Position numbers and translations under genes: made by a program. Below are positions 10,568-20,778 of a stretch of DNA of 64,000 nt, piece after piece (position 1 is the stretch's first letter; each line of letters starts with the position of its first letter). Below the pieces are notes generated by a model. That model saw nothing but the letters and a program-made list of their open reading frames with translations, was not told where the DNA came from and did not search any database. Source of the DNA: Odontocerum albicorne (Eukaryota; Arthropoda; Insecta; Trichoptera; Odontoceridae); the NCBI GenBank assembly GCA_949825065.1, contig OX463865.1:16693763-16757762 (forward strand), given 5' to 3'.

Positions 10568-11020
10568 TCTTCTTCTTCTTGGTCTAGGTTGTATGTCCTG
10601 TTTGTGATGGTGGGCTGTCCTGGGATGATGACGTCTAGCTGTCCTTCCATCTTTTCGGCGGCCTTCCTGGTAATCTCCTGCTGCTAGGGTTTTCAGTCTT
10701 AGCAATTTTCGCAAGTCTCGTATCCTCCATGCAATCTACATGATCCCTCCAGAAGTGCCTTCTGCGTCTTCCCTACCTCACTATGTCTTCAACATCACAG
10801 ACAGACTTTATCGTCTCATTTCTGATCCGATCTCTAAGAGTTCTGCCTGCGATAGGGTTCTCATTTCTGCCACTCTGAGAAGGTTTTTTTGTCCTGTTGG
10901 TATCGGGTCTCACTTCTATCACATATGTCATGATGGGGTGGACGCATTTCTTATATATCCTGACCTTACTTTCGGTTAGTGTGTGTTTGTTTCTCCATAT
11001 AGTGTCCCTCTCCTAACAAA
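10568..11020 (-). pseudogene. LINE-F RT C-terminal fragment
   Basis: The minus strand encodes, with frame breaks, IYKKCVHPIMTYVIEV, then AGRTLRDRIRNETIKSVCDV and FWRDHVDCMEDTRLAKIAKT, and a basic tail ending in a run of arginines. This is the region after the RT catalytic core in RTE-like insect LINEs (usually LRDRIRNE.IR followed by W..HV.RM). The CTTCTTCTTCTT at 10569 is its 3' tail on the minus strand. No catalytic RT motifs are present. Confidence 0.7.
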
Positions 11021-11045
11021 ACTCATATTTTTTTAAATTTATATA

Positions 11046-11150
11046 CAGTCTTGATGATCTCTGTGGCTTAATTGATAAAAAAATCTTGAAACCGAACCAG
11101 TGAGTTCCGGGTCGATTCCAATTTTAAAAAATCACTGTTTTTTTTTTAAA
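11046..11150 (+). mobile_element. SINE-1 head, degenerate
   Basis: ATGATCTCTGTGGCTTAATT (A-box region) and GGGTCGATTCC (B-box region) are followed by a T run and AAAACGTTATCAC, as in other SINE-1 copies. Confidence 0.5.
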
Positions 11151-11154
11151 ACGT

Positions 11155-11770
11155 TATCACTAAAAAGTACGACCGTTATGTTACACTTTAAAAAATGGTT
11201 TATTTTTTTAAGTTTTTTAAGTTTGCCTAGCGAACGTGATGAAAGTAAACTAAATGTTATTGTGTTAACTATGATTTCTAGTTTGAGATATCTGACGATA
11301 TTTATGTGTTTTGACTGAATAAATATTTTAACATGGTGTTATAGACTGAAATGCGAATTCTGCAATGAATTTCAGGAGTGAGGAAGAAAAACCAAGACAA
11401 TGATTAAGTTAGTGGTACCCTGAAATTTGCCTCGATCTTGCTGAAATCGAGCAAGGCTTGGCTTCGGTGGTAAGGAAATATACAGTAGAAACTATTTAAA
11501 AATGTTGTCCAAAGAAGTGACGGAAGGATAGCATCAGTAAAGACATGAGTCACCTAAACTTGACTCCGAAGGGGCTTCTGGATACAGTACGATGGAAAAA
11601 GAGGATTGGTCAACCAAGTTCCATATAAACGGAAAATTGCGAGGCTGTTGACAAATCTTTTGAGGATGTTTTTTTTTTATTTAACAAAGTAAAATATTGT
11701 ACAAACATTTGTCAAGGCTATACCTATATACAAATTTATTACTTAACTAATCTTAATTACATGTTATAAT
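11155..11770. other. no gene recognised
   Basis: Decayed sequence with no recognised element. The part at 11340-11650 has a higher GC content and may be an old LINE fragment, but no motif could be read. Confidence 0.35.
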
Positions 11771-12352
11771 TTATGAACTTACGGTGTAAAAATTGAAACG
11801 CGTACTCCGGTGCTGGGTAGTGAGTACGCGATCAAAAATTAGCGATTTTAAATCGGAAAAATAAGAACATTCATAGATAATCCCCTTAATTAATTATAAT
11901 TCAAGTTAAAAATTATAATAATTCAGATTTATTTGCTGAAAACATTAAAAAACCATCTGGCAACGCTCACGGAACGGGCGTACGTCTAACCTATTTGCAA
12001 GCCTAGAAGCTACTGCGGCGCGGAAAGTCAGTCGCATACCCCGGCGCTTACGCTTATGCTTGCGACGTTGAGACAATTCAGCTCCTCGCAATTCAGTGGA
12101 GTATGCAAGAGTGAGATGCGAATATAGTGTCGCGCTTCCCGCATACTATTCGCCTATCGTCAAGACACAAGGTCGAGGCACTCACAGCGTTTAAATGCGA
12201 ATTTGTTTCCGATATCTTTACAAAATACCCACGATGTAGTCGATAAATTCTGATTACTTTTAATATTATTTTTTAAATCAATGCGTAATGCATATTGATG
12301 GTTATTAGAAGCAACGTGTAGAAGATACCCAACACAGGGAAGGAAAGGTTAA
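11771..12352. mobile_element. piggyBac-like MITE (copy 4, inverted)
   Basis: It is the reverse complement of the 47994-48602 family member, with shared ACGGGCGTACGTCTAACCTA and an end AACACAGGGAAGGAAAGG next to TTAA at 12349-12352. The left site is TTAT at 11771-11774, one change from TTAA. About 574 bp, no transposase. Confidence 0.75.
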
Positions 12353-12763
12353 TCTTATTTTCCTACATGTCATTTTATTTTATTTTTTACAATCTTAATA
12401 CATGATTTCTTAGAAATAATTAACACCTACATACTACTTATAACTAGATAACAATTCTTACAACTAATTATTTAGCAAGAACAAGTCCACTCGTTCAGGC
12501 TACTTGTATTCCATCACATTCACTCAGACCTTGGTCGTTCCAGCTAATACTGTATTTGAGTACGATATACTTATTTTTTTTTCTCATTTTTTTTTACTTA
12601 TGATATAACATACTAACTGTATTACAAGAATTTTGTTTCAAACCAATCGGAAAGTTTTTAAAAAACGCCTTGAAGTAAAACCAGGCTGGAAACATTTTTA
12701 AAATGGAACCAAACTATCATAATAAGTAATTAGAAAAAAATATTTTAAAAATTCATTCATTTT
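12353..12763. other. dispersed repeat, otherwise unknown
   Basis: 12353-12475 matches 20345-20434 joined to 20779-20815, sharing CACCTACATACTACTTATAA. It therefore preserves the empty site of the SINE-2 insertion at 20435. The rest has no recognised feature. Confidence 0.5.
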
Positions 12764-13085
12764 GTCGTGTAGCTCATGACTGAGCATCGTGACTCCCATG
12801 ATAGCCTCTGACGACTCCTTTCCATCCATTCCTGCACTCCGCGGCTCGAAGGGAAGTTGTTAAGGGTAGTCCAGTTGCGTCTCTCACTTGGTCAGTCCAA
12901 CACATTGGGATTCTTCCTCTTGTGCGTCATCCTTCCACGCCTCCAGTAACCACAAACTGTCTCCGTGGCCACTATCAATGTTCCCAAAGAATTGGAGGAC
13001 TTGTTGAAGGCATATTGTCAATAATATGTCGGTGATCTGCAGTTCTTCGAGAATGGAGGTGTGAGTTCGCCTTGTTGTCCATTCA
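12764..13085 (-). pseudogene. LINE-E RT C-terminal tail
   Basis: On the minus strand, with frame breaks, it reads LQFFGNI, then VVTGGVEG...RIPMCWTDQVRDATG, then AAECRNGWKGVVRGYHGSHD. This is the extreme C-terminus of a LINE polyprotein (usual pattern FGH...KRPRGR.P.RW.DQ, then A.DR..WR..V). It is about 320 bp. The most abundant LINE family in the window, with eight pieces. Confidence 0.7.
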
Positions 13086-13089
13086 AAGA

Positions 13090-13540
13090 TTAAAAAAAGA
13101 AATGTCGTTGCCGCATGTTTACGATCCCTGCACTAAATCTTCACCCTTTTACACTTTAGAATAGGGGATTGGTATGCAATAAACATTTTTCTTCAAAAAA
13201 CATACCCTATTTTTTTAACGATTTTACTAGTAACGGTCATAAATATTAAAATGATGTCTCTATCCTTTTTCGAATTATTTTATCAGATGATGGAAAAGCT
13301 ACGAAATGTATTGAATGGTATGTAGCAATAGGAAACAAAGGCAATGCTGCACTAAACATATATAATTTAATCAAATAGTATAAAAATGTGGTACAGTGAT
13401 ATTCCACAAAGTTATTCCAGTACCAACTTTGATATTTAGAAATTAAACGTAAAATACAGAAAGGAAACGCGTGCACTGAGAAGAATCCATAGGGTGACAG
13501 TGTATGACAGGAAACGAAATAAAGTGATTAGGAAATAATG
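13090..13540. other. no gene recognised
   Basis: AT-rich sequence. A 76-codon minus frame at 13246-13476 shows no recognisable motif. The end near 13450-13540 probably belongs to the following LINE-A remnant. Confidence 0.4.
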
Positions 13541-13730
13541 TAAAACATAGGCTGCTTGTATTTAGTTAGATTAAGAAAAACACTATCAAACGGTTTGGAC
13601 ATGAGAATGAATAAAGAAAGACTAACAAAACAAATATATACTCGTAGTGCAAATTTGAGTGCAAGGTGTGGAATAGAAGGATCAAGTAAAGTGAAGAAGG
13701 ATCAAGTGAATGACATTTTGAAAGAAGAGA
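13541..13730 (+). pseudogene. LINE-A C-terminal remnant
   Basis: The plus strand encodes NGLDMRMNKERLTKQIYTR, then a decayed KKDQVNDILKEENV, matching the usual RM...RLTK.IY...W.D.V.D.LKE end of insect LINE polyproteins. Everything upstream is lost. Confidence 0.5.
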
Positions 13731-14112
13731 ATGTGTTCACTGCTCATCTTTACGTCGTTCTTTACTGTCCATGGAGTGAGACTCTGTAACCAGTAACATA
13801 CCAATATTAGACTTGCTCCGTCATTGGCATGCTTTAAGAAACGACTAAAAATGTTATTAATTTCTAGTCAGTAATATAACGTGTTTCATTCCTATATTAT
13901 TTGTTTCCTCTCCATTATCCCTTCCTTTTCCTTTGATTGATGATATCACTTTTGCTTTTATTTTGTATATGCTCATAAATTTAATTAAGCTAAATATTCC
14001 TTTCATTATTTTTTGCGACCATGTAACTTAGTTGATTGAACAGATTGGCGCCAGGCAATAAGTTTACCGTGTTGTTTTTTTTATAATGAAATTTCAATAA
14101 ATAAATAAAAAA
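13731..14112 (+). mobile_element. CR1-like LINE 3' end
   Basis: It starts within the coding end (equivalent of FTVHAVKLWN, decayed) at 13735. It continues through AATTTCTAGTCAGTAATATA, CTTTTCCTTTGATTGATGAT and the GGCAATAAG box to a final AATTTCAATAAATAAATAAA. It is collinear with the reverse complement of 43162-43640. Confidence 0.65.
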
Positions 14113-14429
14113 AATATCTTAACTTCGGGTTAAGACTTAGACATGAATATCAGTTTCAAATTGTATGCGTTTGTAACACTACCAAACGTGAAGGAAAATA
14201 ATACACACGTACTCGATGCGTGCGAATATTTTAAACAAGCATTTATTCGGTTTCTCTTTTCACACGTTCACTCGGATACATCAAAGCTAGCACCAAAATA
14301 TTGTTATACCATAGACTTTTATCTTAGCAGATTTTGATAATCTTAACTATTCCATCCTCCGAGGAAACCGTTGTTGTTGGGTCTCTTAATCGATGGTCCC
14401 ATCGTCATTCCAACGTCAGTTCAGTTGGA

Positions 14430-14525
14430 GCGTCAATTTTGTCTGGTTGGTTGATAGAGATATAATGGCAATAAACCTACTTGATTGTATTTGCAATGAA
14501 GTGTTAAATAAATTAATTAATTAAT
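14430..14525 (+). mobile_element. CR1-like LINE 3' tail
   Basis: TTTTGTCTGGTTGGTTGATA is followed by GGCAATAAACC, then TGTATTTGCAATGAAGTG and a TTAAATAAATTAATT terminus. Only the last 95 bp are present. Confidence 0.6.
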
Positions 14526-14622
14526 GTGTATTCAGAGTAATCACAGAGTTGTTATATAAATATTATTTAAATGGTATTTATAACAACCTCATATTTATTA
14601 TTTATAGTTAAGGCATTAACAT

Positions 14623-15002
14623 TTTAGGAACGGTTGTTCCTTAAAGGAGAGATGATGAGGATGATTGTTGATAAATAAAAAACTTGTCGAAATCAGAATA
14701 TGCAAAGAGGAATTTTATTAATAAACGTCGGTATTTATAATATTTTGGACGTGTGCGGGAATGCATACGAGATATATCGCTGTCTCGTCTTTGCGCTTAC
14801 AATATGTTTATTGTCGTTATTCATTGTTTTGACTGACAGCGCGGAAGATATGTTGCTCTCTCCTTTCCTCATGGAATGCGGTCTCCGCTAGTAGCGAGTT
14901 GAATGACCGACCGTGTGGACTTTGTCCATTGATTGTCTCGCAATGTTAGGGTGGGGCAAAGGTCGTCTCGTGGGTTCAGTGACCCCACGTATAGTCACTA
15001 CA
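14623..15002 (-). mobile_element. solo-LTR-like insertion
   Basis: 380 bp inserted in the PLE with the 4-bp TSD ACAT (14619-14622 and 15003-15006). On the minus strand it begins TGTAGTGACTATACG and ends in CCTAAA. A related 409-bp unit with its own 4-bp TSD is at 27217-27625. TG start, length and 4-bp TSD fit a solo LTR of Ty3/gypsy type, but the end is not the usual CA, so the class is inferred. No internal coding sequence is present. Confidence 0.6.
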
Positions 15003-15029
15003 ACATAATGAAGGTTTAAATACATTTTC

Positions 15030-15082
15030 AAGCCCCCCCCTTGTAACGTTTTCAAGCCCCCCCCCCTCATCATCAGGGGAGT
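15030..15082 (-). ncRNA. hammerhead-like motif with C-run disruption
   Basis: On the minus strand CCCCTGATGATGAGG keeps the first core box, but stem II has become a run of G (C9 to C12 on the plus strand), and the motif is partly duplicated. Likely inactive. Confidence 0.4.
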
Positions 15083-15084
15083 GT

Positions 15085-15460
15085 ATAAAGTGGTGTGTAT
15101 AAACTTTTATGTGCTGACTGTGATAATTTCTATGTACGAGTAGAAAAGACAGGAAGATCTTTTGAAAAGAGATTTCGTTAACACAAATCCGCTTTAACAA
15201 ATCCTCTTATTTATTCTGAAATGGCTAAGTATTGTTACCGTGAAAACCACACATTGTCTATCGATGATGCCAAATTCTTACATATCAATTAGTAATGGAA
15301 ATAAATTGGACATATTAGAGGCCCTAGAAATTTCTAAGTCAGTGTATCGAGGTGAACATATGACAAATACATATATCCCAAGAATCTCGCCGCTGCTTGC
15401 CGAGATTGTCTCATTCCTCCCTTTACCCCCAGTCGTCAACTCGAATGTTAACCGTTAGAA
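15085..15460 (+). pseudogene. PLE GIY-YIG endonuclease tail
   Basis: PLE proteins join a reverse transcriptase to a C-terminal GIY-YIG endonuclease thought to nick the target DNA. Here the plus strand reads GVYKLLCADCDNFYV, then TGRSFEKRFR, a stop where EHK would continue, HKSALTNPLIYSEMAK, and NHTLSIDDAKFLHI. The GIY (as GVY), the YIG (as FYV), the TGRS and the ANH...LEALEI elements are in the family order. The reverse-transcriptase part is missing, and stops at the EHK position and near 15290 break the frame. Confidence 0.8.
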
Positions 15461-15494
15461 GCGTGTATCTCGGTACCAGTTCAAGCAAAATTCA

Positions 15495-15560
15495 GTCTTG
15501 TTTGTGCTCCCCTAATGGTGAGGTGAAAGCATTGAAATCGATAGGGTTATACTATTACAA
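15495..15560 (+). ncRNA. hammerhead-like motif, degenerate
   Basis: It is located just after the PLE stop region. The first core box reads CTAATGG instead of CTGANGA. Stem II and GAAA are recognisable, but stem III is altered (ATCGAT). Probably inactive. Confidence 0.4.
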
Positions 15561-15623
15561 ACAAGTGGAATAAACAGTGTTTGATAAAACTTTTGTATGG
15601 CAAAACAATTTTAAATGGTATTT

Positions 15624-16283
15624 TTTTAGATTGATATCTTCAATCTAGTGAGTCATTGGCGTGTGGCAATTTTTTCAATAAACCAAAAAGATGGTGAAAC
15701 AAGTCCTAAGTGAACTAAATGTAGAGGTTGAAAATTTGTGGTTGTATTAGAAATGTCAGCCATTCTATCATATTTGCCTATTCAGACAAGAAAACGACAT
15801 GATATAAGGAATTTTGTAAAATAAAAAAAAATCGACTTTCTACGTAAAATTTGAACATTCGAGCTTAATAATTTCTCTTGTCAAAATTTATAAAAAAAAC
15901 TCTTGAAAAAGAGACATAAAAGTTCAAACCCATTTCTTTTACATACGCTATCTTTATATTTTGAGAATTGTCCAAATTCAAAGAAATAAAATAATTCTCT
16001 TATAGCTTCTATCAAATGCGGGAGGGTATGATAAGAGAAGGAGAGGAGAAGAAAGTGAAGAGTGAGAGAGTTCGTTGATACATTTATCGGAATACATTCG
16101 CAATATTTTTCTGTATAAAAAAAACATAAAACAATATGTCGTGAAAGGAAATTTTGTTTACTTTCGTATGTTTATATTTGCAAATATGAAATTTCCGATT
16201 TATGAACTAGGGTGACTGTACTATACATAAGGGAGTACAATTTGGAATATTTTTTAAGGTATTTCATATAAATTAGTCCTTTT
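15624..16283. other. no gene recognised
   Basis: AT-rich sequence with no recognised motif. A purine-rich patch lies at 16018-16075. Confidence 0.4.
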
Positions 16284-16665
16284 AATATGCGAATGCTTAG
16301 GTGGTCGGCAGGATTATCACTGAAAGATAAAATTAAGAACTCACGCATTCGTGGTAGCCTGGGAGTCACTGACATAAGTAGTAAGCGGGAAGAGTGACAG
16401 CTGACATGGTACGGCCACATAAGACGGAGACCACCAGACCATACTGTAAATCAGGCAATGTCTGTGGATCTTCCTCGACAGCCGTCTAGAGAAAGACCAA
16501 AGAACTCCTGGATGACTCAATGCTCCAAAATCTTGCAGAGAAACGGCCTAGATGAAAGCGACAGCCAGAAACGAAGAATATACAGCCTGAGAACGCGAAG
16601 AGCTGACCTCAACAGCCTACCTAGGCAATGTGTTGGGACAGTGCCAGGAAGAAGAAGAAGAGTCT
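16284..16665 (+). pseudogene. LINE-C RT C-terminal tail
   Basis: The plus strand encodes MRMLRWSAGLSLKDKIKNSR, then RGSLGVTDISSK, a stop, LTWYGHIRRRPPDHTVNQAM, and a final RTRRADLNSLPRQCVG. This is the C-terminal region of an insect LINE endonuclease/RT (MRMLRW..GVSL.DKI.N pattern). Related copies are at 19616-20045 (reverse) and 41669-42275. The RT catalytic core is absent. Confidence 0.75.
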
Positions 16666-16698
16666 TTTTTATATTGTTTGTTTATCTCCATTATCCTG

Positions 16699-16979
16699 TC
16701 GTGTAGCTCATGGCTGAGTTTCGTGACTCCCATTATAGTCTTTGATTACTCATCTTCATCCATCACTGCAATCCGCAGTTTAAAAGCAGAGATTATGGAC
16801 AGTTAGTTAAGGGTAGTTCTGTTGCGTCAGTCCAATGTTTTGGAGCTTCGCCTCTTATGCGTTGTCTTTCCACGTTTCCAAGTCTCTTCAAACTGTCTAC
16901 TTGGCCACGAGCAACGTGTCCAAAGAATTGGAGCACTCGTTGAGGGCTGTTTTCGATAGTGTTTGGTCATCTTCACCAG
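16699..16979 (-). pseudogene. LINE-E tail (tandem copy 1)
   Basis: It matches 12764-13085 (TCGTGTAGCTCATG start, CCAAAGAATTGGAGCACT near the end). A second copy follows immediately in the same orientation, and a third in the opposite orientation. Confidence 0.65.
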
Positions 16980-17275
16980 TCGTGTAGTTTGTGATAAAGT
17001 TTCGTGACTGCCATTATAGTCTTTGATGAGTCATCTCCATCCATCTCTGCACTTCACAATTCAACCACAGCGATGATGGGTAGTTTTGTTACGTCAGTCC
17101 AACGTATTGAAGCGTTTCTTCTTGTGCGTCCTCTTTCCATGGTTCCAATGCCTATAAGTCACTCCAAACTGTCCTTATAGCCATTATACCAATGTGTCCA
17201 AAGAATAGGAGAACTTGTTGAAGACATATTTTCCTCTTTTCCTCTATCTGAAGAATCGCAGGGCTCGTCAAAGAT
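16980..17275 (-). pseudogene. LINE-E tail (tandem copy 2)
   Basis: It starts again with CGTGTAGTTTGTGATAAAG directly after copy 1. More diverged. Ends near GAATCGCAGGGCTCGTC. Confidence 0.6.
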
Positions 17276-17304
17276 TAATAATGTTTATTCATCTTCATTG
17301 GATA

Positions 17305-17615
17305 TTTTGAATTTCACGAACAGCAAGGCAAATTAATGCCTCCATTCTCGTAGAACTGAGAATCACCGACAGATTGCCGACAATATGTCTTCGACGAATC
17401 CTCTGATTCTTTGGGCATATTGCTTCTAGCCTAGAAGATAGTTTGTAGAGGTTTGTCGTTACTGGAGGCGTAGAGGGACAATGCAGAAGAAGAAGAATTC
17501 CTATGGTTGGACTGACTAAGTGAGAGACGAAACTGAACTATCTTTAACAACTGCCCTTCGAGCCGCAGAGTGCAAAGATGGATGAAGAGGCGTAGTTAAG
17601 AGCTATCTGTAAAAT
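17305..17615 (+). pseudogene. LINE-E tail (inverted copy 3)
   Basis: It reads forward: RILRFFGHIASSLEDSL, then RFVVTGGVEGQCRRRRIPM, then LPFEPQSAKMDEEA in another frame. It faces copies 1 and 2, giving a tail-to-tail arrangement. Confidence 0.65.
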
Positions 17616-17624
17616 AGGTGGATG

Positions 17625-18299
17625 ACTGCCGCTCAACACTCGGAGATTTCGGTTTACCTCTTACTTTTCCGGTGAAAAGTAGCAAGGTGAAGAGATTCTT
17701 ATTTAGCAGGTAGAAGTTTGTCCTAAATAAAACAAAGTAAACGTTCCAGAAACTGAGATCATATTTTTGTCATTTTTCGTTTCTTATGTTCAGTCCATCG
17801 TTCATCGTAAGCCCTTTTTATTCGCCCGTGTATGCCGTCATGGCTAACTATATACTTGCGAGATACCATGTATACCACGCGTTCTCTGCATGCATAGGCT
17901 GTTCGATTATTTATAGTGATTATTGCAAAGGCCACGCATAAGGAACATTTCATTAGAATAGGTTCATTTTTTACACATATCAACTCTAATATATTTACAC
18001 AAATAAAATCATATATTTTAGGTGACGCATATGTTACATACGTCAGATACACTATTTATTATGGTATATTTAGGATTAAAACTAGAAATAAAAGTCAGTA
18101 GACATACATTTAATTATCGTAAATGCTCTAATTGATTGGCATTCTAGTCCATACACTGCTGATAATGTAAAATTACAAACATATGCGTGTAGAATAATTT
18201 GTTTTAGTATTTGGGCGCATTTTCTTTTAATGGCTACTCTAAATTCATTACCTATTGCCAGTTTTGAGCCATTCATTTTATTTTTGATGAGTTCACATT
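17625..18299. other. no gene recognised
   Basis: A 97-codon minus frame at 17759-18052 and a 64-codon one at 18082-18276 show no recognisable motif and overlap other-frame ORFs. No terminal repeats were seen. Confidence 0.4.
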
Positions 18300-18440
18300 A
18301 AAAAACGTTCATTAGTGTGAAGTTTGGATAGCGTGGGGGGGAATTCAATACTACCTCTAGGTTCAATCCATCTGTTAGGCAAATTTTCATCAAGATAGGT
18401 CCTCACATCACGATGGTAATGAACAGGTGTACAATTTTGC
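18300..18440 (-). pseudogene. Tc1/mariner-superfamily transposase fragment
   Basis: The minus strand reads HYHRDVRTYLDENLPNRWIE, followed by GSIEFPP, then decays. This matches the segment just after the second catalytic D and before the third (usual form HY...VR.YLDE.FPGRWIGRRG...WPPRSPDLTPLD). Only about 45 codons survive. Confidence 0.6.
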
Positions 18441-18685
18441 CCTACGATAATATCTTCCAATCAATCAGTCAAAGTATACAATATTCTAATTGAGAAACTA
18501 TAACTGATGTATTATATTAAACCGTGAAACTGTCTTTAGTGAATTACTTTTACAAAAAAAAAACGGTTTCGTGATGAGTAAGTGACAATATTTAAAACAT
18601 ATTTTTGTATTTTTTTAAATTTGATGAAGCAATCTATAACACTAACATTTTCACTGTAAATTTGTTTTGTTAATATTTCTTATGT

Positions 18686-19159
18686 ATGGAGTATTTTAAT
18701 GTATGGTTAAACATATGTGTGGAGTATTTTAATGTATGGTTGCGAGACATGGTGTGCATAGGCGAAAGAGATCGAAAAATATTGGAGGCCTTCGAGATGT
18801 GTACCTGTAGACGAATCCTAAGGATTTCCTGGAGAGACCACATTACAAATGACGAGGTTCTCAGCAGGATCGAAGAAATCAGGCACCTGTCAAACACCAT
18901 ATCGGAAAGGCGTGCAGAATGGATGGATCATATGCTGCGACATGAAAATCTCCTGCACAATATACTAGAGAGAATGAGTGACGGACCGATTGGCAGGGGG
19001 TGTCCTCGCCGAGAGTATCTGGAGCAAATATGACACGATATAGACTGCACCTCCTATACAGAGCTCAAGAGGATCGCTGAAGACCGATCGGAGTGAAGGA
19101 GGAGATACAGAGCTTTGCTGCTCACCAATTCCCAGGATTGAAACTGAAGAAGTAGAAGA
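18686..19159 (+). pseudogene. LINE-B RT C-terminal tail
   Basis: The plus-strand frame encodes CIGERDRKILEAFEMCTCRR, then ILRISWRDHITNDEVLSRIE and AEWMDHMLRHENLLHNI, to a stop at 19031. Decayed CTSYTELKRIAEDRSE and RRRYRALLLTNS follow. This is a common insect LINE C-terminus (LEAFEMW..RR.LRISW.D..TNEEVL pattern). A sister copy is at 57968-58390, reversed. A 25-bp direct repeat (TGGAGTATTTTAATGTATGG) precedes it. Confidence 0.8.
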
Positions 19160-19320
19160 TTTCTTCGTTCATTTCTACATGCCCAAACCATCTCAGCGTG
19201 ATCTTCATCTTACTCAACGCATCAGCCTTAAGTTCCTGCTCATTTTTTATCATTTCAATCCGTATTCTGTCATACATTGTCACTCCATGTATTATTCTGT
19301 GTACGTATTTCTGCAATATT
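19122..19320 (-). pseudogene. LINE-A C-terminal remnant
   Basis: The minus-strand frame encodes VHRIIHGVTMYDRIRIEMIK, then NEQELKADALSKMKITLRWF and GHVEMNEE. Pattern of the MR.LR.I.GV...DRIRNE.I...ELKADVL.K...LRWFGHV.RM region. It abuts the 3' end of LINE-B tail to tail. Confidence 0.7.
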
Positions 19321-19437
19321 TATTGATCCAGCTTATTTTAGTATTTTTACGCATTCACGTTTCACTCCCATTCAACCAAGCTGTTTGATACTACAAAACC
19401 TAAATATTTCATAATTATTTTTAATTGATTTTTGGGG

Positions 19438-19535
19438 AATACATATTCCATAACTCTAATACCTTTTGGGGAATACATATGCATAACTCTAATACCTTTT
19501 GGGGAATACATATTCATAACTCAAATAGGTGAGTA
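19438..19535. repeat. 33-bp direct repeat, three units
   Basis: Three units of TTTTGGGGAATACATATTCA plus TAACTCTAATACC. A short local tandem repeat. Confidence 0.7.
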
Positions 19536-19615
19536 GATTTATTGCAAAAAAAATTAAATTTTAAATTAATGAAGTCATCAATAACACAAACATTCGCCAA
19601 AAACTATACTTGTAT

Positions 19616-20045
19616 CTTCTTCTTTTCCCTGACTCCATCCCAACTCGCTGTCTGCGAAGACTGTTGGGGTCAGCTCTCCTCGTCCTCAGGTTGAATGCTC
19701 TTCTGTCCCGGACTAAGTCCCCCAGGTCGTGCCTCTGCATCAGGTTATCCTTTAGCACCACCCATGAATTATTTGGTCTTCCGCTGGTTGTTATTCGAGG
19801 AAGATCCATGGAGATTGCCTGGTTCACAATGTGATCGGGTGCTCTGCGTCCAACGTGCCCATACTATCTCAATCGCCTCTCCTCCATCTTGCTGTTGATG
19901 TATGTAACACCTAGGCTTCCACGAATGCGTGAGCTTTTTATCTTGTCTCTTAGGGATACACCAGCTGACCATCTTAGCATGCGCATTTCAGCAGTTTCTA
20001 GTTGCCTAGAGTAAGAGTTATACATCGTCCAGCATTCGGATCCTT
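19616..20045 (-). pseudogene. LINE-C insertion with TSD
   Basis: The 430-bp copy is bounded by direct repeats AAAAACTATACTTGTAT (19599-19615) and a two-base-longer version at 20046-20064. The minus strand encodes TAEMRMLRWSAGVSLRDKIK, then YGHVGRRAPDHIVNQAISMD and RTRRADPNSLRRQRVGM. A stop replaces the W of RWYGHV. It is 5'-truncated, with no RT core. Confidence 0.8.
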
Positions 20046-20115
20046 AAAAACTATACTTTTGTATAAATTGATATCTAAAGAACTAATACAATTTAAATAT
20101 TTCAACTACATACAA

Positions 20116-20343
20116 GTACCCGACGGTAAATAATACACATCGGGCTTAAGAAAGACACTGTCCTAGTCGGCTAACTTCGGCATTGTAGAGCGTCATCTCT
20201 GTCATTCATACACGTATTCCGTCACGATTTGTCAGTCGTTCTTTACTGGACAATTAGCGCATCGTGCGACAGAGACGACCCTCTACAAAGCCGAAATTGG
20301 CCGATTATGGCCGACAGTCTTTACTTACCGCCGGTTACTGTAC
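20116..20343. mobile_element. foldback MITE (copy 1)
   Basis: The ends GTACCCGACGGTAAATAATA and, reversed, TTTACTTACCGCCGGTTACT form inverted repeats. The palindrome extends inward (GCCGACAGT, GCCGATTATGG, GTAGAGCGTC with partners). 228 bp, no coding capacity. Sister copies are at 31014-31179 and 35233-35376. Confidence 0.7.
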
Positions 20344-20434
20344 TTACTTCATTTTAATTTCCTACATGTTATTTAATTTTTAATAAACTAAATTTCTTAG
20401 AAATAGTTAACACCTACATACTACTTATAACTAG

Positions 20435-20778
20435 TGTATGGCCGCAAGGTAACACACTGGACTTGGATTCGATCCCCGCGCTGTGCTACTCCCCTCGAAT
20501 GACACAGACATTTTTTCCGTCTAGTATTTGGGGATATAAGGATAGCTATGACCTCGGTCATATATATTCTTTCAAAAAAGGGAGAAAAACATTGTGGCGT
20601 ACTCCAATCGTCTCACTACTGTTTGCCATCGGATCCAGTACAGCGGTGATAATGGTGAGTTTGCTGGTGTGCAACGGCACACTTACTAAAAAAATGAATG
20701 GCACAGCTTCGCTTTCCTACTGATTTGACATTGAAATAGCTAGGGGATCCTCGACAACGAGGCCCAGCAAGGATGAGG
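20435..20778 (+). mobile_element. tRNA-derived SINE-2, full copy with TSD
   Basis: 344 bp flanked by the 12-bp TSD ACTTATAACTAG (20423-20434 and 20779-20790). The head TGTATGGCCGCAAGG has an A-box-like start and B box GGATTCGATCCCC. The tail is GGGGATCCTCGACAACGAGG. The uninterrupted target is preserved at about 12435-12455. An 86-codon frame inside is not a gene. Confidence 0.85.

Larger units (their letters stand above)
14580..15609 (+). mobile_element. Penelope-like element with nested LTR
   Basis: It is flanked by the 14-bp TSD TTTAAATGGTATTT (14566-14579 and 15610-15623). The left arm is a reversed PLE terminus (TTTATAGTTAAGGCATTAAC), broken by an LTR-like insertion at 14623-15002. It resumes as AATGAAGGTTTAAATAC and a reversed hammerhead-like motif carrying C runs. 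Then come the GIY-YIG coding tail (15085-15460) and a forward terminus with GTGGAATAAACAGTGTTTGA. Confidence 0.8.

Noticed and set aside
14623..15002. Helitron 3' hairpin at the CCTAAA end
   Set aside because: A 4-bp TSD is present on both copies, whereas Helitrons make none; an LTR-type insertion fits better.
17759..18052. 97-codon minus-strand frame
   Set aside because: No motif, no repeat partner in the window, no splice or start context.
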